A stretch of 64,000 bases of DNA from Roseomonas marmotae. Its GTDB lineage: Bacteria; Pseudomonadota; Alphaproteobacteria; Acetobacterales; Acetobacteraceae. Positions 46,868 to 55,021 of the stretch are shown one piece after another. The DNA lies in assembly GCF_017654485.1 (NCBI RefSeq), contig NZ_CP061091.1:331501-395500 (forward strand), in the 5' to 3' direction. The translations under genes were made by a program, and so were the position numbers. The stretch's first letter is position 1; the number at the start of each line of letters is the position of its first letter. The notes below the pieces were generated by a model, which was not told the DNA's origin, did no database searches, and was given only the letters and a program-made list of their open reading frames with translations.

Positions 46868-48794
46868 GGGGCTCAGCCCCTTCCGGGCTGGCCTCGGGCC
46901 CGCCGCCCTCCGCGTCGGGCCGGGCCGCCAGCTTCGCGAAGAAGCTCTGCATATCCATCACCCGCAGGCGCTCCAGGAAGGCCTGGACATGGGCGCTCTG
47001 GTGCCGGTCCGGCAGCTCCGTGGCGCGCCAGACGATGAAGACCGCATTGGCCATCACCGGCCGCGCCGCCTCCTTCAACTGGAGCAGCAGCGGCAGGGAC
47101 AGGCTGTCCAGCCAGCCCTTGTGCAGCACCACCCAGTCGTAATCCCCCTCCCGCCCCGGCCCCTCGCCGGGGGGCGGGGCATGGCCATAGCTGTCCATCC
47201 GCGCCTGCTCGGGCAGCCAGGGGCGGAAGGCCTCAGGCGCCAGCACGCGGCTGGCGGGCGCCACCTGCGCCTCCAGGAAGCCGGCGACCTCGGCCCAGGC
47301 CGGGTCGGGCAACGGCTCCGGCCGTGGCGGCGCGACGGGCACCTCCACCTTCACTTCCACCTCGACGATCTTCACCACCTCGGCCGGCGGGGGCCGGTTC
47401 TCCGGCGGCAGCGTCATCTCCGGCTCGGGCAGGGCGACCTGCAACAGGCGGAAGGCATGCATCAGCACCTCCCCCTCGGCCGGGGCCGGCTGCCGCAGCC
47501 GGAACTCGAAGGAATTGCCGGCCAGCGCCGGCGGCACGGTGAAGGGCAGTGAGGCCCGCACCCGGCCCTGCACCGGCATCCGCGCCAGCACCCTGCGGCC
47601 GCCCTCGGTATCCACCTGCAATTCCAGGGGTGCGGTGCCGCTGGCCTCCAGATCCACCTCCAGCGCGAAGCGGCCGGCGCCGAGGGGCTGGTAAGGCCCG
47701 TAGAAGACGCTGCCGGCCCGGTCCTCCAGCGGCAGGCAGGGCACGCCGCCCCTCACCATCCAGGGGCGGGCGGACCGGAAGCGATGCCGCGCGGCCCGGT
47801 AGTCCTGCAGCGGCATCGGCGCGCCGGCGGCGGGGATGAAGCGCGGGCGCTGGCTGATGGCGAATTCCGTGATGGCGTCGATCACCCGCTCGGCCGCGCG
47901 GCCGTCGCGCGGGCCGAAGGCCATCTGGGCCCAGTAGTCGCGCCGGGCCGCATGAGCCTCGGGATGCGCCAGGGCGCTGGCCACGGCCGCGCTCAGCGTT
48001 TCCAGGGTGCAGACCGGGCCATAATCGATCGGCACCGGCCGCTCCAGCATCCGCGCCAGCAGATAGTCGGGCTCCGCGGGGTTATCGAGCAGCACCATCG
48101 GCATGCCGATGGCGCAAAGCTCGAAGCCGATGCCGGAGGTATCCGTCACCGCGCAGTCCAATGCCACCAGATGGTCGAGGCGGGAAAGCGCGGCGGAGGG
48201 CTGGAAGTGCAGTTCCTCCACCTCACTCTTGTCGTGCTCCAGCGCATGGGGGAGGACGACGACGTTGAAGTCGCGCTCCAGCAGCGCCTCGGCCTCCCGC
48301 AGCCGGTGGGCGCGCTGGGCGTGGTGCAGGGTGCCGTCATGCCGCCAGGTCGGGCAGTAGCCGATGATCGGGCGCGCGTCGAAGCCATAGATCTCGCGCA
48401 GCCGCCGGCGCAGGGCCGGGGCGCTCTGGCGGCGCCGCGCCAGCAGGTCGATCTTGGGGGAGCCGAGGCCATGCACCGTCGTCATCCGGTTGCCGGGGGC
48501 TGCGGCCTGGTCGTCGATGATGCCGGTATCGCGCCCATAGGGCAGCAGCAGCAGGTCGACATCCAGGGTCAGGTGGCCGCGCTTGGCGAGGCCCAGGCCA
48601 TGGGTCATGAAGACGCGCGGCCGCGGGCAGCCCAGCAGCGCGACATCCTGCAGGCCGACATAGGCATCGGCGTCATAGCGCGTGGCGCAGCGCAGGCTGG
48701 TGGTCACGAGATGCCGGCGCCTGCGCGCCTCGGCGATCATCGGCGAGAGCAGGTCGTTGTACTGGATCTCATCGAGGATGAAGTGAAAATGCAT
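46857..48794 (-). CDS. CDP-glycerol glycerophosphotransferase-like (TagF-type) protein
   Basis: The first 330 of 645 residues resemble TagB/TagF polymerases of teichoic acids: VFMTHGLGLAKRGHL, HGLGSPKIDLL, IIGYCPTWRHD, NVVVLPHALEHDKS, AVTDTSGIGFELCAIGMPMVLLDNP. The C-terminal 300 residues form a beta-rich region and a last domain with no recognised family, split by a VKIVEVEVKVEVPVAPPRP linker. It follows a TagD-like cytidylyltransferase on the same strand, which fits synthesis of a glycerol- or polyol-phosphate-containing capsule or O-chain. It is probably a cytoplasmic-face enzyme. Confidence 0.78.
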   Translation of the reverse strand: MHFHFILDEIQYNDLLSPMIAEARRRRHLVTTSLRCATRYDADAYVGLQDVALLGCPRPRVFMTHGLGLAKRGHLTLDVDLLLLPYGRDTGIIDDQAAAPGNRMTTVHGLGSPKIDLLARRRQSAPALRRRLREIYGFDARPIIGYCPTWRHDGTLHHAQRAHRLREAEALLERDFNVVVLPHALEHDKSEVEELHFQPSAALSRLDHLVALDCAVTDTSGIGFELCAIGMPMVLLDNPAEPDYLLARMLERPVPIDYGPVCTLETLSAAVASALAHPEAHAARRDYWAQMAFGPRDGRAAERVIDAITEFAISQRPRFIPAAGAPMPLQDYRAARHRFRSARPWMVRGGVPCLPLEDRAGSVFYGPYQPLGAGRFALEVDLEASGTAPLELQVDTEGGRRVLARMPVQGRVRASLPFTVPPALAGNSFEFRLRQPAPAEGEVLMHAFRLLQVALPEPEMTLPPENRPPPAEVVKIVEVEVKVEVPVAPPRPEPLPDPAWAEVAGFLEAQVAPASRVLAPEAFRPWLPEQARMDSYGHAPPPGEGPGREGDYDWVVLHKGWLDSLSLPLLLQLKEAARPVMANAVFIVWRATELPDRHQSAHVQAFLERLRVMDMQSFFAKLAARPDAEGGGPEASPEGAEPLRE

Positions 48795-48817
48795 CGGCGT
48801 TCACTCCGGGCCGCGGC

Positions 48818-49261
48818 TCAGGGCCGCAGGCCGGCGCCCGCGGCGATGCCACCCTTGATCTCGGTGGTCGAGACCCCCTCGGTGCGCGGCAGGTAGACCA
48901 CCTCGCAGAGTTCGCGGAACTGGTCGAAGCGGCCGGCCCAGTCGTCGCCCATCACCAGCACCTGCGCCCCATGCGTGCGGATGTAATGCGCCTTCAGATC
49001 CAAGCTCTCCTCGGCGAAGACCTCATCGACATAGCGCAGCCCGGCGACGATGGCGAAACGCTCGGCCTCTGGGAAGACGGGATAGATGCCCTTCTTGCGG
49101 AAGTTCAGCTCGTCGGTGGAGACGCCGACCACGAGCCGGTCGCCCAGGTCCCGAGCCCGCCGGATGATATTCAGATGGCCGATATGGAACAGGTCGAATG
49201 TTCCGAAGGTGATGACGCAGCGGGGCAAACCGGAATCACTCTGGTTAAGGTTTGATGTCAT
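48818..49261 (-). CDS. tagD: Glycerol-3-phosphate cytidylyltransferase-like (TagD family) protein
   Basis: The 147-residue nucleotidyltransferase makes CDP-glycerol or a similar activated polyol. Signatures are ITFGTFDLFHIGHLNIIRRA with the HxGH-type active site, ELNFRKKGIYPVFPEAERFAIV, and the C-terminal RTEGVSTTEIKGGI with the conserved STT. It begins 24 bp upstream of the TagF-like gene, so the pair forms a unit. AAGGTG precedes ATG 49261, and a dyad overlaps the start codon. Confidence 0.88.
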   Translation of the reverse strand: MTSNLNQSDSGLPRCVITFGTFDLFHIGHLNIIRRARDLGDRLVVGVSTDELNFRKKGIYPVFPEAERFAIVAGLRYVDEVFAEESLDLKAHYIRTHGAQVLVMGDDWAGRFDQFRELCEVVYLPRTEGVSTTEIKGGIAAGAGLRP

Positions 49262-49271
49262 TTACATGACA
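49256..49271. promoter_or_regulatory. Dyad overlapping the tagD start codon
   Basis: TGTCAT (49256-49261) and ATGACA (49266-49271) form a 6-bp dyad with a TTAC spacer, covering the start codon. It could occlude translation or bind a regulator. Confidence 0.3.
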
Positions 49272-49318
49272 CCTTGCATACCTATCCCGACCGCCGTTGT
49301 ATATGCCAAAGCCATGCC

Positions 49319-50065
49319 TCACCTGCGCAGGAAGTAACGGTAACGGTAAACTTCTCGCAGGCCCAGATCGCCATACAGGGCGATGGCCGGCGCGTTCGCC
49401 GCCGAGACCTGCAGCCAGGCGGTTTCCGCCCCCCGCTCCGCCGCCCAGGCCATGGCGGCGCCCAGCACCCGGCGGCCCAGCCCCCGCCTGCGGAAATCCG
49501 GATGCACCGCCACGTCGAACAGCCCGGCCAGCGCGCCATCCGCCGTCACCTGCGCGGCGGCGGCCGGGCGGCCGCCGAGGCGCAGCAGCATCCAGGCGGC
49601 AGGGGCCAGCATCAGGCCGGGGGCGCGCATCTTCTCCTCCCGCCGGGCGGGGGTCTGATACTCGGCGGTGGCGATGACGGAGAGCCAGGCCTCGTCCGGC
49701 GCCGTCAGGGCCTCCACCGCCGGGTCGGTGGCGGCGAAAACGCCGGGGCCGGCCATCACCAGCGAATCCTTGTCCCGCCCATAGCCGCGTGCCAGCAGCA
49801 GATCCTCCAGCCCCGGCGGGTCCAGCGGCGTGGAGCGGAAGCGGGCGGCCAGGCCGTGCCGGGCATAGGCGGCCTCGATGCGCGGGATACGCGCGGCGAG
49901 CTCCGGGTCCGGCGCGGCGGAGAGGGCGCTGGCGGCATTGGCCCGGCCGGTGCCGCCGAGGAAGGCGCGCACCAGGAAGGGCCCGTCGAAGCCCGTGCGC
50001 GCCGCCGGCACCGCGGTATGGGATGCGTGTTCCAGAGTGGCGACTTCCGGCGTTTGATAGGGCAT
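49319..50065 (-). CDS. GNAT family N-acetyltransferase
   Basis: The 248-residue protein has a C-terminal GNAT domain with the acetyl-CoA-binding loop VAVHPDFRRRGLGRRVLGAAMAWAAERGAETAWLQVSAANAPAIALYGDLGLREVYRYRYF-type layout, the R-R-x-G-L-G motif being clear. The N-terminal half is a second, weaker acetyltransferase-like region (RGYGRDKDSLVMAGP). Start ATG 50065 is chosen because the preceding frame is long but lacks family similarity. The substrate is unknown. Confidence 0.9.
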   Translation of the reverse strand: MPYQTPEVATLEHASHTAVPAARTGFDGPFLVRAFLGGTGRANAASALSAAPDPELAARIPRIEAAYARHGLAARFRSTPLDPPGLEDLLLARGYGRDKDSLVMAGPGVFAATDPAVEALTAPDEAWLSVIATAEYQTPARREEKMRAPGLMLAPAAWMLLRLGGRPAAAAQVTADGALAGLFDVAVHPDFRRRGLGRRVLGAAMAWAAERGAETAWLQVSAANAPAIALYGDLGLREVYRYRYFLRR

Positions 50066-50173
50066 CGGCTTCTCCTGCTGCGGTCGCAGCATGCGGATGG
50101 CGGGCCGGGTGGCAAGAGGCGCCTTGGCGCCCTCCGGCGCATCGGGCAGAAGGGCGGCGACACGGAGGGCGGC

Positions 50174-51052
50174 ATGAGCGAGCGGCACAGCATCGGCGCG
50201 GCGGGCATCGCCGCCACCATCAGGCCGGAGGGCGCGGATCTGACCAGCCTGCGCGATGCCGGGGGCGAGGAGCTGCTCTGGCAGGCCGGGCCGGAATGGC
50301 CCCGCCATGCCCCCGTGCTCTTCCCCGTGGTGGGGCGGCTGGCGGGCGACACCCTGCGGCATGAGGGGCGCGAATACCGCATGACGCAGCACGGCTTCGC
50401 GCGGGACAGCCTCTTCGAATGGGCCGAGCGCACGGAAAGCCGCGCCGTCCTGCGCCTGGCGGACAGCGAGGCGACGCGCGCCGCCTATCCCTTCCCCTTC
50501 CTGCTGGAGATGATCTACGCGGCGGAGGAGCGGACCCTCTCCGTCACCACCCGCGTCCATAATCCCGGCCGCGCCGTGCTGCCCTGCGGCGTCGGCGCGC
50601 ATCCCGCCTTCCGCTGGCCGCTGGCCGGGGGCGTGGCGAAGGAGGCGCATTTCCTCTCCTTCGCCGTGCAGGAAGGCGGGCCGGCCCTGGCGGTGGAGGG
50701 CGCGCTGCTGGGGGCGGAGAAGCCCCTGCCCTTCGATGGCCGCACCCTGCCGCTCTCCCCCGGCCTCTTCGCGCAGGACGCGCTGGTGATGCCGGGGGTG
50801 ACCAGCCGCTCCCTGCGCTTCATCGCGCCGGGGCCGGCGGGCAAGGTGGCGCGCGCCATCACCGTCTCCTGGGAAGGCTACAAGGACCTGGGCATCTGGT
50901 CGAAGCCGGGGGGCGCGCCCTTCCTCTGCATCGAGCCCTGGTTCAGCATGGCGAGCCCGGTGGGCTGGGACGGCGAGTTCCTGCACAAGCCCGGCATCCT
51001 GCTGCTGCCGCCGGGGGAGAGCCGCGACTTCATCTGGCGCGTCACGGTCTGA
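50174..51052 (+). CDS. Aldose 1-epimerase family protein
   Basis: The 292-residue protein belongs to the galactose mutarotase-like family acting on the anomeric carbon of sugars. The pattern is APVLFPVVGRLAGDTLRHEGREYRMTQHGFARDSLFEW near residue 45 with the catalytic His in TQHGFAR, VGAHPAFRWPL in the middle and a catalytic Glu in LCIEPW. GGAGGGC precedes ATG 50174. It is divergent from the GNAT gene. Confidence 0.9.
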   Translation: MSERHSIGAAGIAATIRPEGADLTSLRDAGGEELLWQAGPEWPRHAPVLFPVVGRLAGDTLRHEGREYRMTQHGFARDSLFEWAERTESRAVLRLADSEATRAAYPFPFLLEMIYAAEERTLSVTTRVHNPGRAVLPCGVGAHPAFRWPLAGGVAKEAHFLSFAVQEGGPALAVEGALLGAEKPLPFDGRTLPLSPGLFAQDALVMPGVTSRSLRFIAPGPAGKVARAITVSWEGYKDLGIWSKPGGAPFLCIEPWFSMASPVGWDGEFLHKPGILLLPPGESRDFIWRVTV

Positions 51053-51128
51053 CCGCTCCCCGGCCGATTGACTTGGCGCAGGCACGGAGGCAGCGTTCCC
51101 CCCTGCCGGGCTGGGGGAGGATTTGGCC

Positions 51129-51851
51129 ATGGATATCGGTGTACCGCTGAAGGATCTCGGGCCCATCGACGTGAAGGGCCTGCTGAAGCTTGTCGAGGGC
51201 CTGACGGAAGAGGACTGGACCGGCAATACCTTCCGCCAGGACGCGGTCGCGGCCGGCGCGCATTCGGCCACCGACAACATCCTGATGAAGACCGAGTGGC
51301 ATCCCTCGGCCTCCACCAGCGGGCTGCAGCATTTCGAGGACCTGGTCTGTGTCTGGGCCCGGGCCAAGGGACACGACCCCCAGCCCTTCCTGCCGATCGC
51401 GCGGGAGGATACGGATGTCTGGCCGGTCTACACCATGCCGGACTGGCTGCGCTTCCAGGAGGTGCTGGCCCCGGTGGTGGAGCAGGCCATCGCGCCGCTG
51501 AAGACCCCGCGCGGCGTGGTCACCCGGCTGGCGCTGGTGCGGCTGAAGGCCGGCGGGCATATCGCGCCGCATATCGACGGCCATGCGATGGCGGCGCGCG
51601 CGCACCGCATCCATGTCTCGCTCTCCAGCACGCCCTCGGTCGAGTACAAGATCGACGGCCGCAAGTTCACGATGGCCATGGGCCATGCCTATGACTTCAA
51701 CAACCGCGTGCGCCATTCCGTGCGGAACAACGGCAAGCGGGAGCGCGTGAACCTCTTCGTGGACTACTACCCCAATCCCGGGCTGGTCTTCCGCAACCCG
51801 ATGGATGTCTCGGCCCCGCTCTACGCGCCGCCGACGCCGCGCATCAACTGA
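51129..51851 (+). CDS. Aspartyl/asparaginyl beta-hydroxylase-like dioxygenase
   Basis: The 240-residue protein resembles the Asp/Asn hydroxylase fold of Fe(II)/2-oxoglutarate dioxygenases. The expected iron ligands lie in LKAGGHIAPHIDGHAMAARAHRIHVSLSS and NNRVRHSVRNNGKRERVNLFVDYYP, with a distal Arg binding 2-oxoglutarate. Its target may be a free amino acid, peptide or lipid; none can be named. ATG 51129 is chosen over TTG 51123. The end overlaps the converging ftrA gene by 8 nt. Confidence 0.82.
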   Translation: MDIGVPLKDLGPIDVKGLLKLVEGLTEEDWTGNTFRQDAVAAGAHSATDNILMKTEWHPSASTSGLQHFEDLVCVWARAKGHDPQPFLPIAREDTDVWPVYTMPDWLRFQEVLAPVVEQAIAPLKTPRGVVTRLALVRLKAGGHIAPHIDGHAMAARAHRIHVSLSSTPSVEYKIDGRKFTMAMGHAYDFNNRVRHSVRNNGKRERVNLFVDYYPNPGLVFRNPMDVSAPLYAPPTPRIN

Positions 51852-52863
51852 CCCCGGCCCGCGCGGCGCCCCCTTCCCCGAAGCGCGCGCGATAGGCCGC
51901 CGGGCTGGTGCCGAGCCGCGCGCGGAAATGGTGGCGCAGCACCGCCGCCGTGCCGAAGCCGCAGGCCCCGGCGATGGCCTCCACCGGCAGGGGCGGGCCT
52001 TCCAGCAGGTCCCGCGCGCGGGCCAGCCGTTCCTCCAGCAGCCAGGTGCCGGGGCTCTGGCCCACCGCCTCCCGGAAGCGGCGATGCAGGGCGCGCGGGC
52101 TGGCCGCGGCCTCAGCGGCCAGGCGGGCGATGGGCCAGGGCTCGTCCAGCGCGGCCCGCACCCGGTCCAGCAGCGGGGCGATGCGTGCATCGGCGGCACG
52201 GGCGCGCGGCACCGGGCGTTCCACATACTGTGCCTGGCCGCCCTGGCGATGCGCCGGCAGCACCAGCCGCCGCGCCACGCGGTTGGCCGCGCGCGGCCCG
52301 AAATCCCGCCGCACCAGATGCAGGCAGAGGTCGAGCCCGGCGGCGCTGCCGGCGGCGGTCAGCACGCTGCCCTCATCGACATAGAGCACGTCGGGCACGA
52401 AGCGGATGCCGGGGTGGCGCTCCACCAACCGGCCGGCATAGCGCCAGTGGGTGGTGGCGCGCCGGCCCTCCAGCAGCCCCGCCGCCGCCAGCACGAAGGC
52501 GCCGGAACAGAGGGAGAGGATGCGCGCCCCCGCCGCATGGGCTGCCCGCAGGGCGGCGCAGAGCGGCTCGGGCACCGGGGCCTCCACGCCGCGCCAGCCG
52601 GGGATGACGATGGTCCCGGCCTGGCCCAGCAGGTCCAGCCCGCCATCGGCCAGCAGCCGCACGCCCCCGGTGGCCCGCAGCGGCCCCGGCTCGGCGGCGG
52701 CCACGGCGAAGCGGTACCAGCCCTCCCCCATCTCCGGCCGCGGCAGGCCGAAGACCTCGGTGGCGCAGCCGAATTCGAAGGTGCAGAGCCCGTCATAGGC
52801 CAGCACCACCACCAGCGGATTGGCGGGCGCGTCGCTTGGCATGATCTTGACGCTATCGGACAT
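51844..52863 (-). CDS. ftrA: FtrA-type AraC-family transcriptional regulator (GlxA family)
   Basis: The 339-residue regulator joins an N-terminal DJ-1/PfpI-like domain (VVVLAYDGLCTFEFGCATEVFGLPRPEMG, RILSLCSGAFVLAAAGLLEGRRATTHW with a Cys in the nucleophile-elbow position) to a C-terminal AraC DNA-binding domain (ALHRRFREAVGQSPGTWLLEERLARARDLLE, IAGACGFGTAAVLRHHFRARLGTSPAAYR). FtrA-type proteins typically control a divergent rhodanese gene, which is exactly the neighbour at 52924. The signal sensed is unknown. Confidence 0.9.
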   Translation of the reverse strand: MSDSVKIMPSDAPANPLVVVLAYDGLCTFEFGCATEVFGLPRPEMGEGWYRFAVAAAEPGPLRATGGVRLLADGGLDLLGQAGTIVIPGWRGVEAPVPEPLCAALRAAHAAGARILSLCSGAFVLAAAGLLEGRRATTHWRYAGRLVERHPGIRFVPDVLYVDEGSVLTAAGSAAGLDLCLHLVRRDFGPRAANRVARRLVLPAHRQGGQAQYVERPVPRARAADARIAPLLDRVRAALDEPWPIARLAAEAAASPRALHRRFREAVGQSPGTWLLEERLARARDLLEGPPLPVEAIAGACGFGTAAVLRHHFRARLGTSPAAYRARFGEGGAARAGVS

Positions 52864-52923
52864 TCCGGCCGCTGCCCAGGCCCCGCGTCAGCGGCGCATG
52901 CTGGGCGGGAAGGAGATGCCGCC

Positions 52924-53340
52924 ATGCCCGCGAACCCCGTCACCGATACGCCGCCCGCCACGCCGGAGGTGGCACTGGCGCATTTCGCCCGCCGCCTGTC
53001 GCTGGAGACCGACTGCGCCGATGTGCGGGCAGCCATGGAGGCGCCCGGCGGCCCCGGCTTCGTACTGCTGGATGTGCGCGGCCCCGCCGCCTATGCCCGC
53101 GCGCATCTGCCGGGGGCGCTGAACCTGCCGCACCGCCGGATCGATGCCGCGCGGATGGCCGGATGGCCGGCGGGGACGCTGTTCGTCGTCTATTGCGCCG
53201 GCCCGCATTGCAACGGCGCCGACCGCGCCGCGCTGCGGCTGGCCGGCCTCGGCCGCCCGGTGAAGCTGATGCTGGGCGGCATGGCCGGCTGGGCCGATGA
53301 GGGCTTCGCCTTCGCCGGGAGCGAGGCGGCCAGCGCCTGA
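52924..53340 (+). CDS. Rhodanese-like sulfurtransferase
   Basis: The 138-residue protein has a single rhodanese domain. The active-site Cys is C91 in VVYCAGPHCNGAD, preceded by VLLDVRGPAAYARAHLPGALNLPH and ending MLGGMAGWADEGFAFAG. It moves sulfane sulfur to thiols or detoxifies sulfide. The divergent FtrA-type regulator 60 bp away is its likely controller. Confidence 0.93.
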   Translation: MPANPVTDTPPATPEVALAHFARRLSLETDCADVRAAMEAPGGPGFVLLDVRGPAAYARAHLPGALNLPHRRIDAARMAGWPAGTLFVVYCAGPHCNGADRAALRLAGLGRPVKLMLGGMAGWADEGFAFAGSEAASA

Positions 53341-53351
53341 CGGGTCCTCCG

Positions 53352-54446
53352 TCAGGCCCCGCCCCAGCGCCGCCACATCCGGCCTGCCGAGGCCGGAGCC
53401 GCGCGATCCCTCCCCTGGCGCAGCAGGCGGATCAAGGGACGTTCCACGGCGAAGGATATCACGACCCCGCCCAGGATGCCGCTGAGGGCGAGGAGGAGCA
53501 GCAGGAGGAATGGCGGCAGCATCTGATTCAGCGCCGTCGCGGCCAGCACCTGCCAGGCCACGCCGATGCAAAGGATGTGGAAGAGGTAGAGGGAATAGGA
53601 ACTGGCGCCGAGGATCTGCAGCACCGCCGGTACCCGCAGCGCATTCAGCCGCTCCATCTCGACCAGGCCGATCAGGATGAGGGCGGAGGGAACGCCATAG
53701 GCGAAGCGGGCGGCCGTGCTGTAGCCGTCCAGGACCTCCACATTCTCCAGCATCCCCGCCATGCCAAAGAGCGCGATGCCGGCGGTGAGCAGGAGGCGCG
53801 GCGACCGGACCGGGCCGGAACGGAGGATAAGGGCCGCGGCCATGCCGAAGAGGAATTGCAGGTTATAGCTTTCCACCACCGTCCGAGGCAGGCCGGTATC
53901 GGCCCCGGTCAGGCTGGTTACCACCACCGAAAGCCAGGCCGCCAGCAGGACGAGGCCGGCCTTCAGGTTCAGGATCAGGATGCCGAAGACCGCGTAGAAC
54001 AGCATCTCGTGCTGCAGGGTCCAGGCGATGCCCAGCACCGCCTCGTAATCCAGCGGCAGCAGGGTGATGGACCAGAGAATGGCATCGACCGATGGCAGCG
54101 CGCGACCCGTCAGGGCGATGGCCGCCAGGGTCAGCGCCGTGGCGATCCAGTAGACCGGCATCAACCGCGTGAAGCGCTGCCGCACATAATGCTCGATCCG
54201 CGCCGGCCGGCCGATATCGGCGCCATGCACAAAACAGATAATGAAACCGCTGATGACGAAGAAGAAGTCCACGCCGGCATGGCCGAACTGAAGCATCATC
54301 TTCAGAAGCGGCACCTCGGTGGCCTGATCCAGATGCCTGACCGCGTGATACAGGATGACCAGGACTGCCGCGAGGCCGCGACCGGCCTCTATCCCGGACA
54401 ACCTCCGCGGCGCGTTACTTCCGGCTTCCCCAGCTTGAGACTGCAT
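53352..54446 (-). CDS. Acyltransferase family 3 (OafA/YrhL-type) membrane protein
   Basis: The 364-residue multi-span protein transfers an acetyl or other acyl group to an exported sugar. The N-terminal GIEAGRGLAAVLVILYHAVRHL has the catalytic His, and FFFVISGFIICFVHGADIGRPARIEHYVRQRFTRLMPVYW carries the R-x10-type motif. About ten hydrophobic helices follow. The likely target is O-antigen or exopolysaccharide. A 10-bp inverted repeat lies in the upstream gap. Confidence 0.88.
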   Translation of the reverse strand: MQSQAGEAGSNAPRRLSGIEAGRGLAAVLVILYHAVRHLDQATEVPLLKMMLQFGHAGVDFFFVISGFIICFVHGADIGRPARIEHYVRQRFTRLMPVYWIATALTLAAIALTGRALPSVDAILWSITLLPLDYEAVLGIAWTLQHEMLFYAVFGILILNLKAGLVLLAAWLSVVVTSLTGADTGLPRTVVESYNLQFLFGMAAALILRSGPVRSPRLLLTAGIALFGMAGMLENVEVLDGYSTAARFAYGVPSALILIGLVEMERLNALRVPAVLQILGASSYSLYLFHILCIGVAWQVLAATALNQMLPPFLLLLLLALSGILGGVVISFAVERPLIRLLRQGRDRAAPASAGRMWRRWGGA

Positions 54447-54530
54447 CGTTACGGCATCCCCCTGGAGAACAGGGATACACGGTCGTTTCGTTACATCAAC
54501 GAAAATATCGTGAAAACGCCGGCGCCCAGA

Positions 54531-54574
54531 AAATACAACCTCGCTTCGTTACCGCCGGATGCGTGGTTGTATTT
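54531..54574 (-). terminator. Inverted repeat ending the yej operon
   Basis: AAATACAACC (54531-54540) and GGTTGTATTT (54565-54574) are perfect 10-bp arms with a 24-nt spacer, 9 nt after the stop of the 145-residue gene when read on the minus strand, with T-rich sequence at the 3' side. The same region may carry the acyltransferase promoter. Confidence 0.5.
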
Positions 54575-54583
54575 GGTGGGTTC

Positions 54584-55021
54584 TTACAACCCGCTGCCGG
54601 GCATGTCCCGCACGAAGGCGCGCCAGTCATGCTTGCGCGCCGCCGCGCGTTCCGAGCCATCGGGCAGCTTGGCGTAGAGGGTCAGCACGTCCTTGGCCCA
54701 GAGGGCGTCGAAATTCTGCTCGTTCTCCAGCGCCAGGGCGGCGCTGCGCTCGAAGACGCCCTTCTTGATGCGGGGCTGGATCTTCATCACCCAGTAGATC
54801 GTGCCCACCGCCAGGACCGCCGCGCCCACATAGAAATGGATCAGCCAGAGGCTCAGCAGACTGGCCACCAGCAGGGTGCTCAGGGGCCAGACATTCTCCG
54901 CCTGGTGATAGACGGGGGAACCCGGGCTGTTCATCTTGCGGACATGCACGCCGAGCTGCACCTCGCCACGGTCGATCATGCCGCGGAGGGCTTCCAGTTC
55001 CGTCATAAGCTCCTGACTCAT
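54584..55021 (-). CDS. Membrane protein of unknown function co-transcribed with yejF
   Basis: The 145-residue protein has a helical N-terminus (QELMTELEALRGMIDRGEVQLGVHVRKMN), two adjacent membrane segments (LSTLLVASLLSLWLIHFYVGAAVLAVGTIYWVM) and a cytoplasmic C-terminal domain (KKGVFERSAALALENEQNFDALWAKDVLTLYAKLPDG). No family is recognised. Its ATG overlaps the yejF stop by 4 nt, so it is translated with the transporter. It could be an accessory subunit, but position is the only evidence. Confidence 0.8.
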   Translation of the reverse strand: MSQELMTELEALRGMIDRGEVQLGVHVRKMNSPGSPVYHQAENVWPLSTLLVASLLSLWLIHFYVGAAVLAVGTIYWVMKIQPRIKKGVFERSAALALENEQNFDALWAKDVLTLYAKLPDGSERAAARKHDWRAFVRDMPGSGL

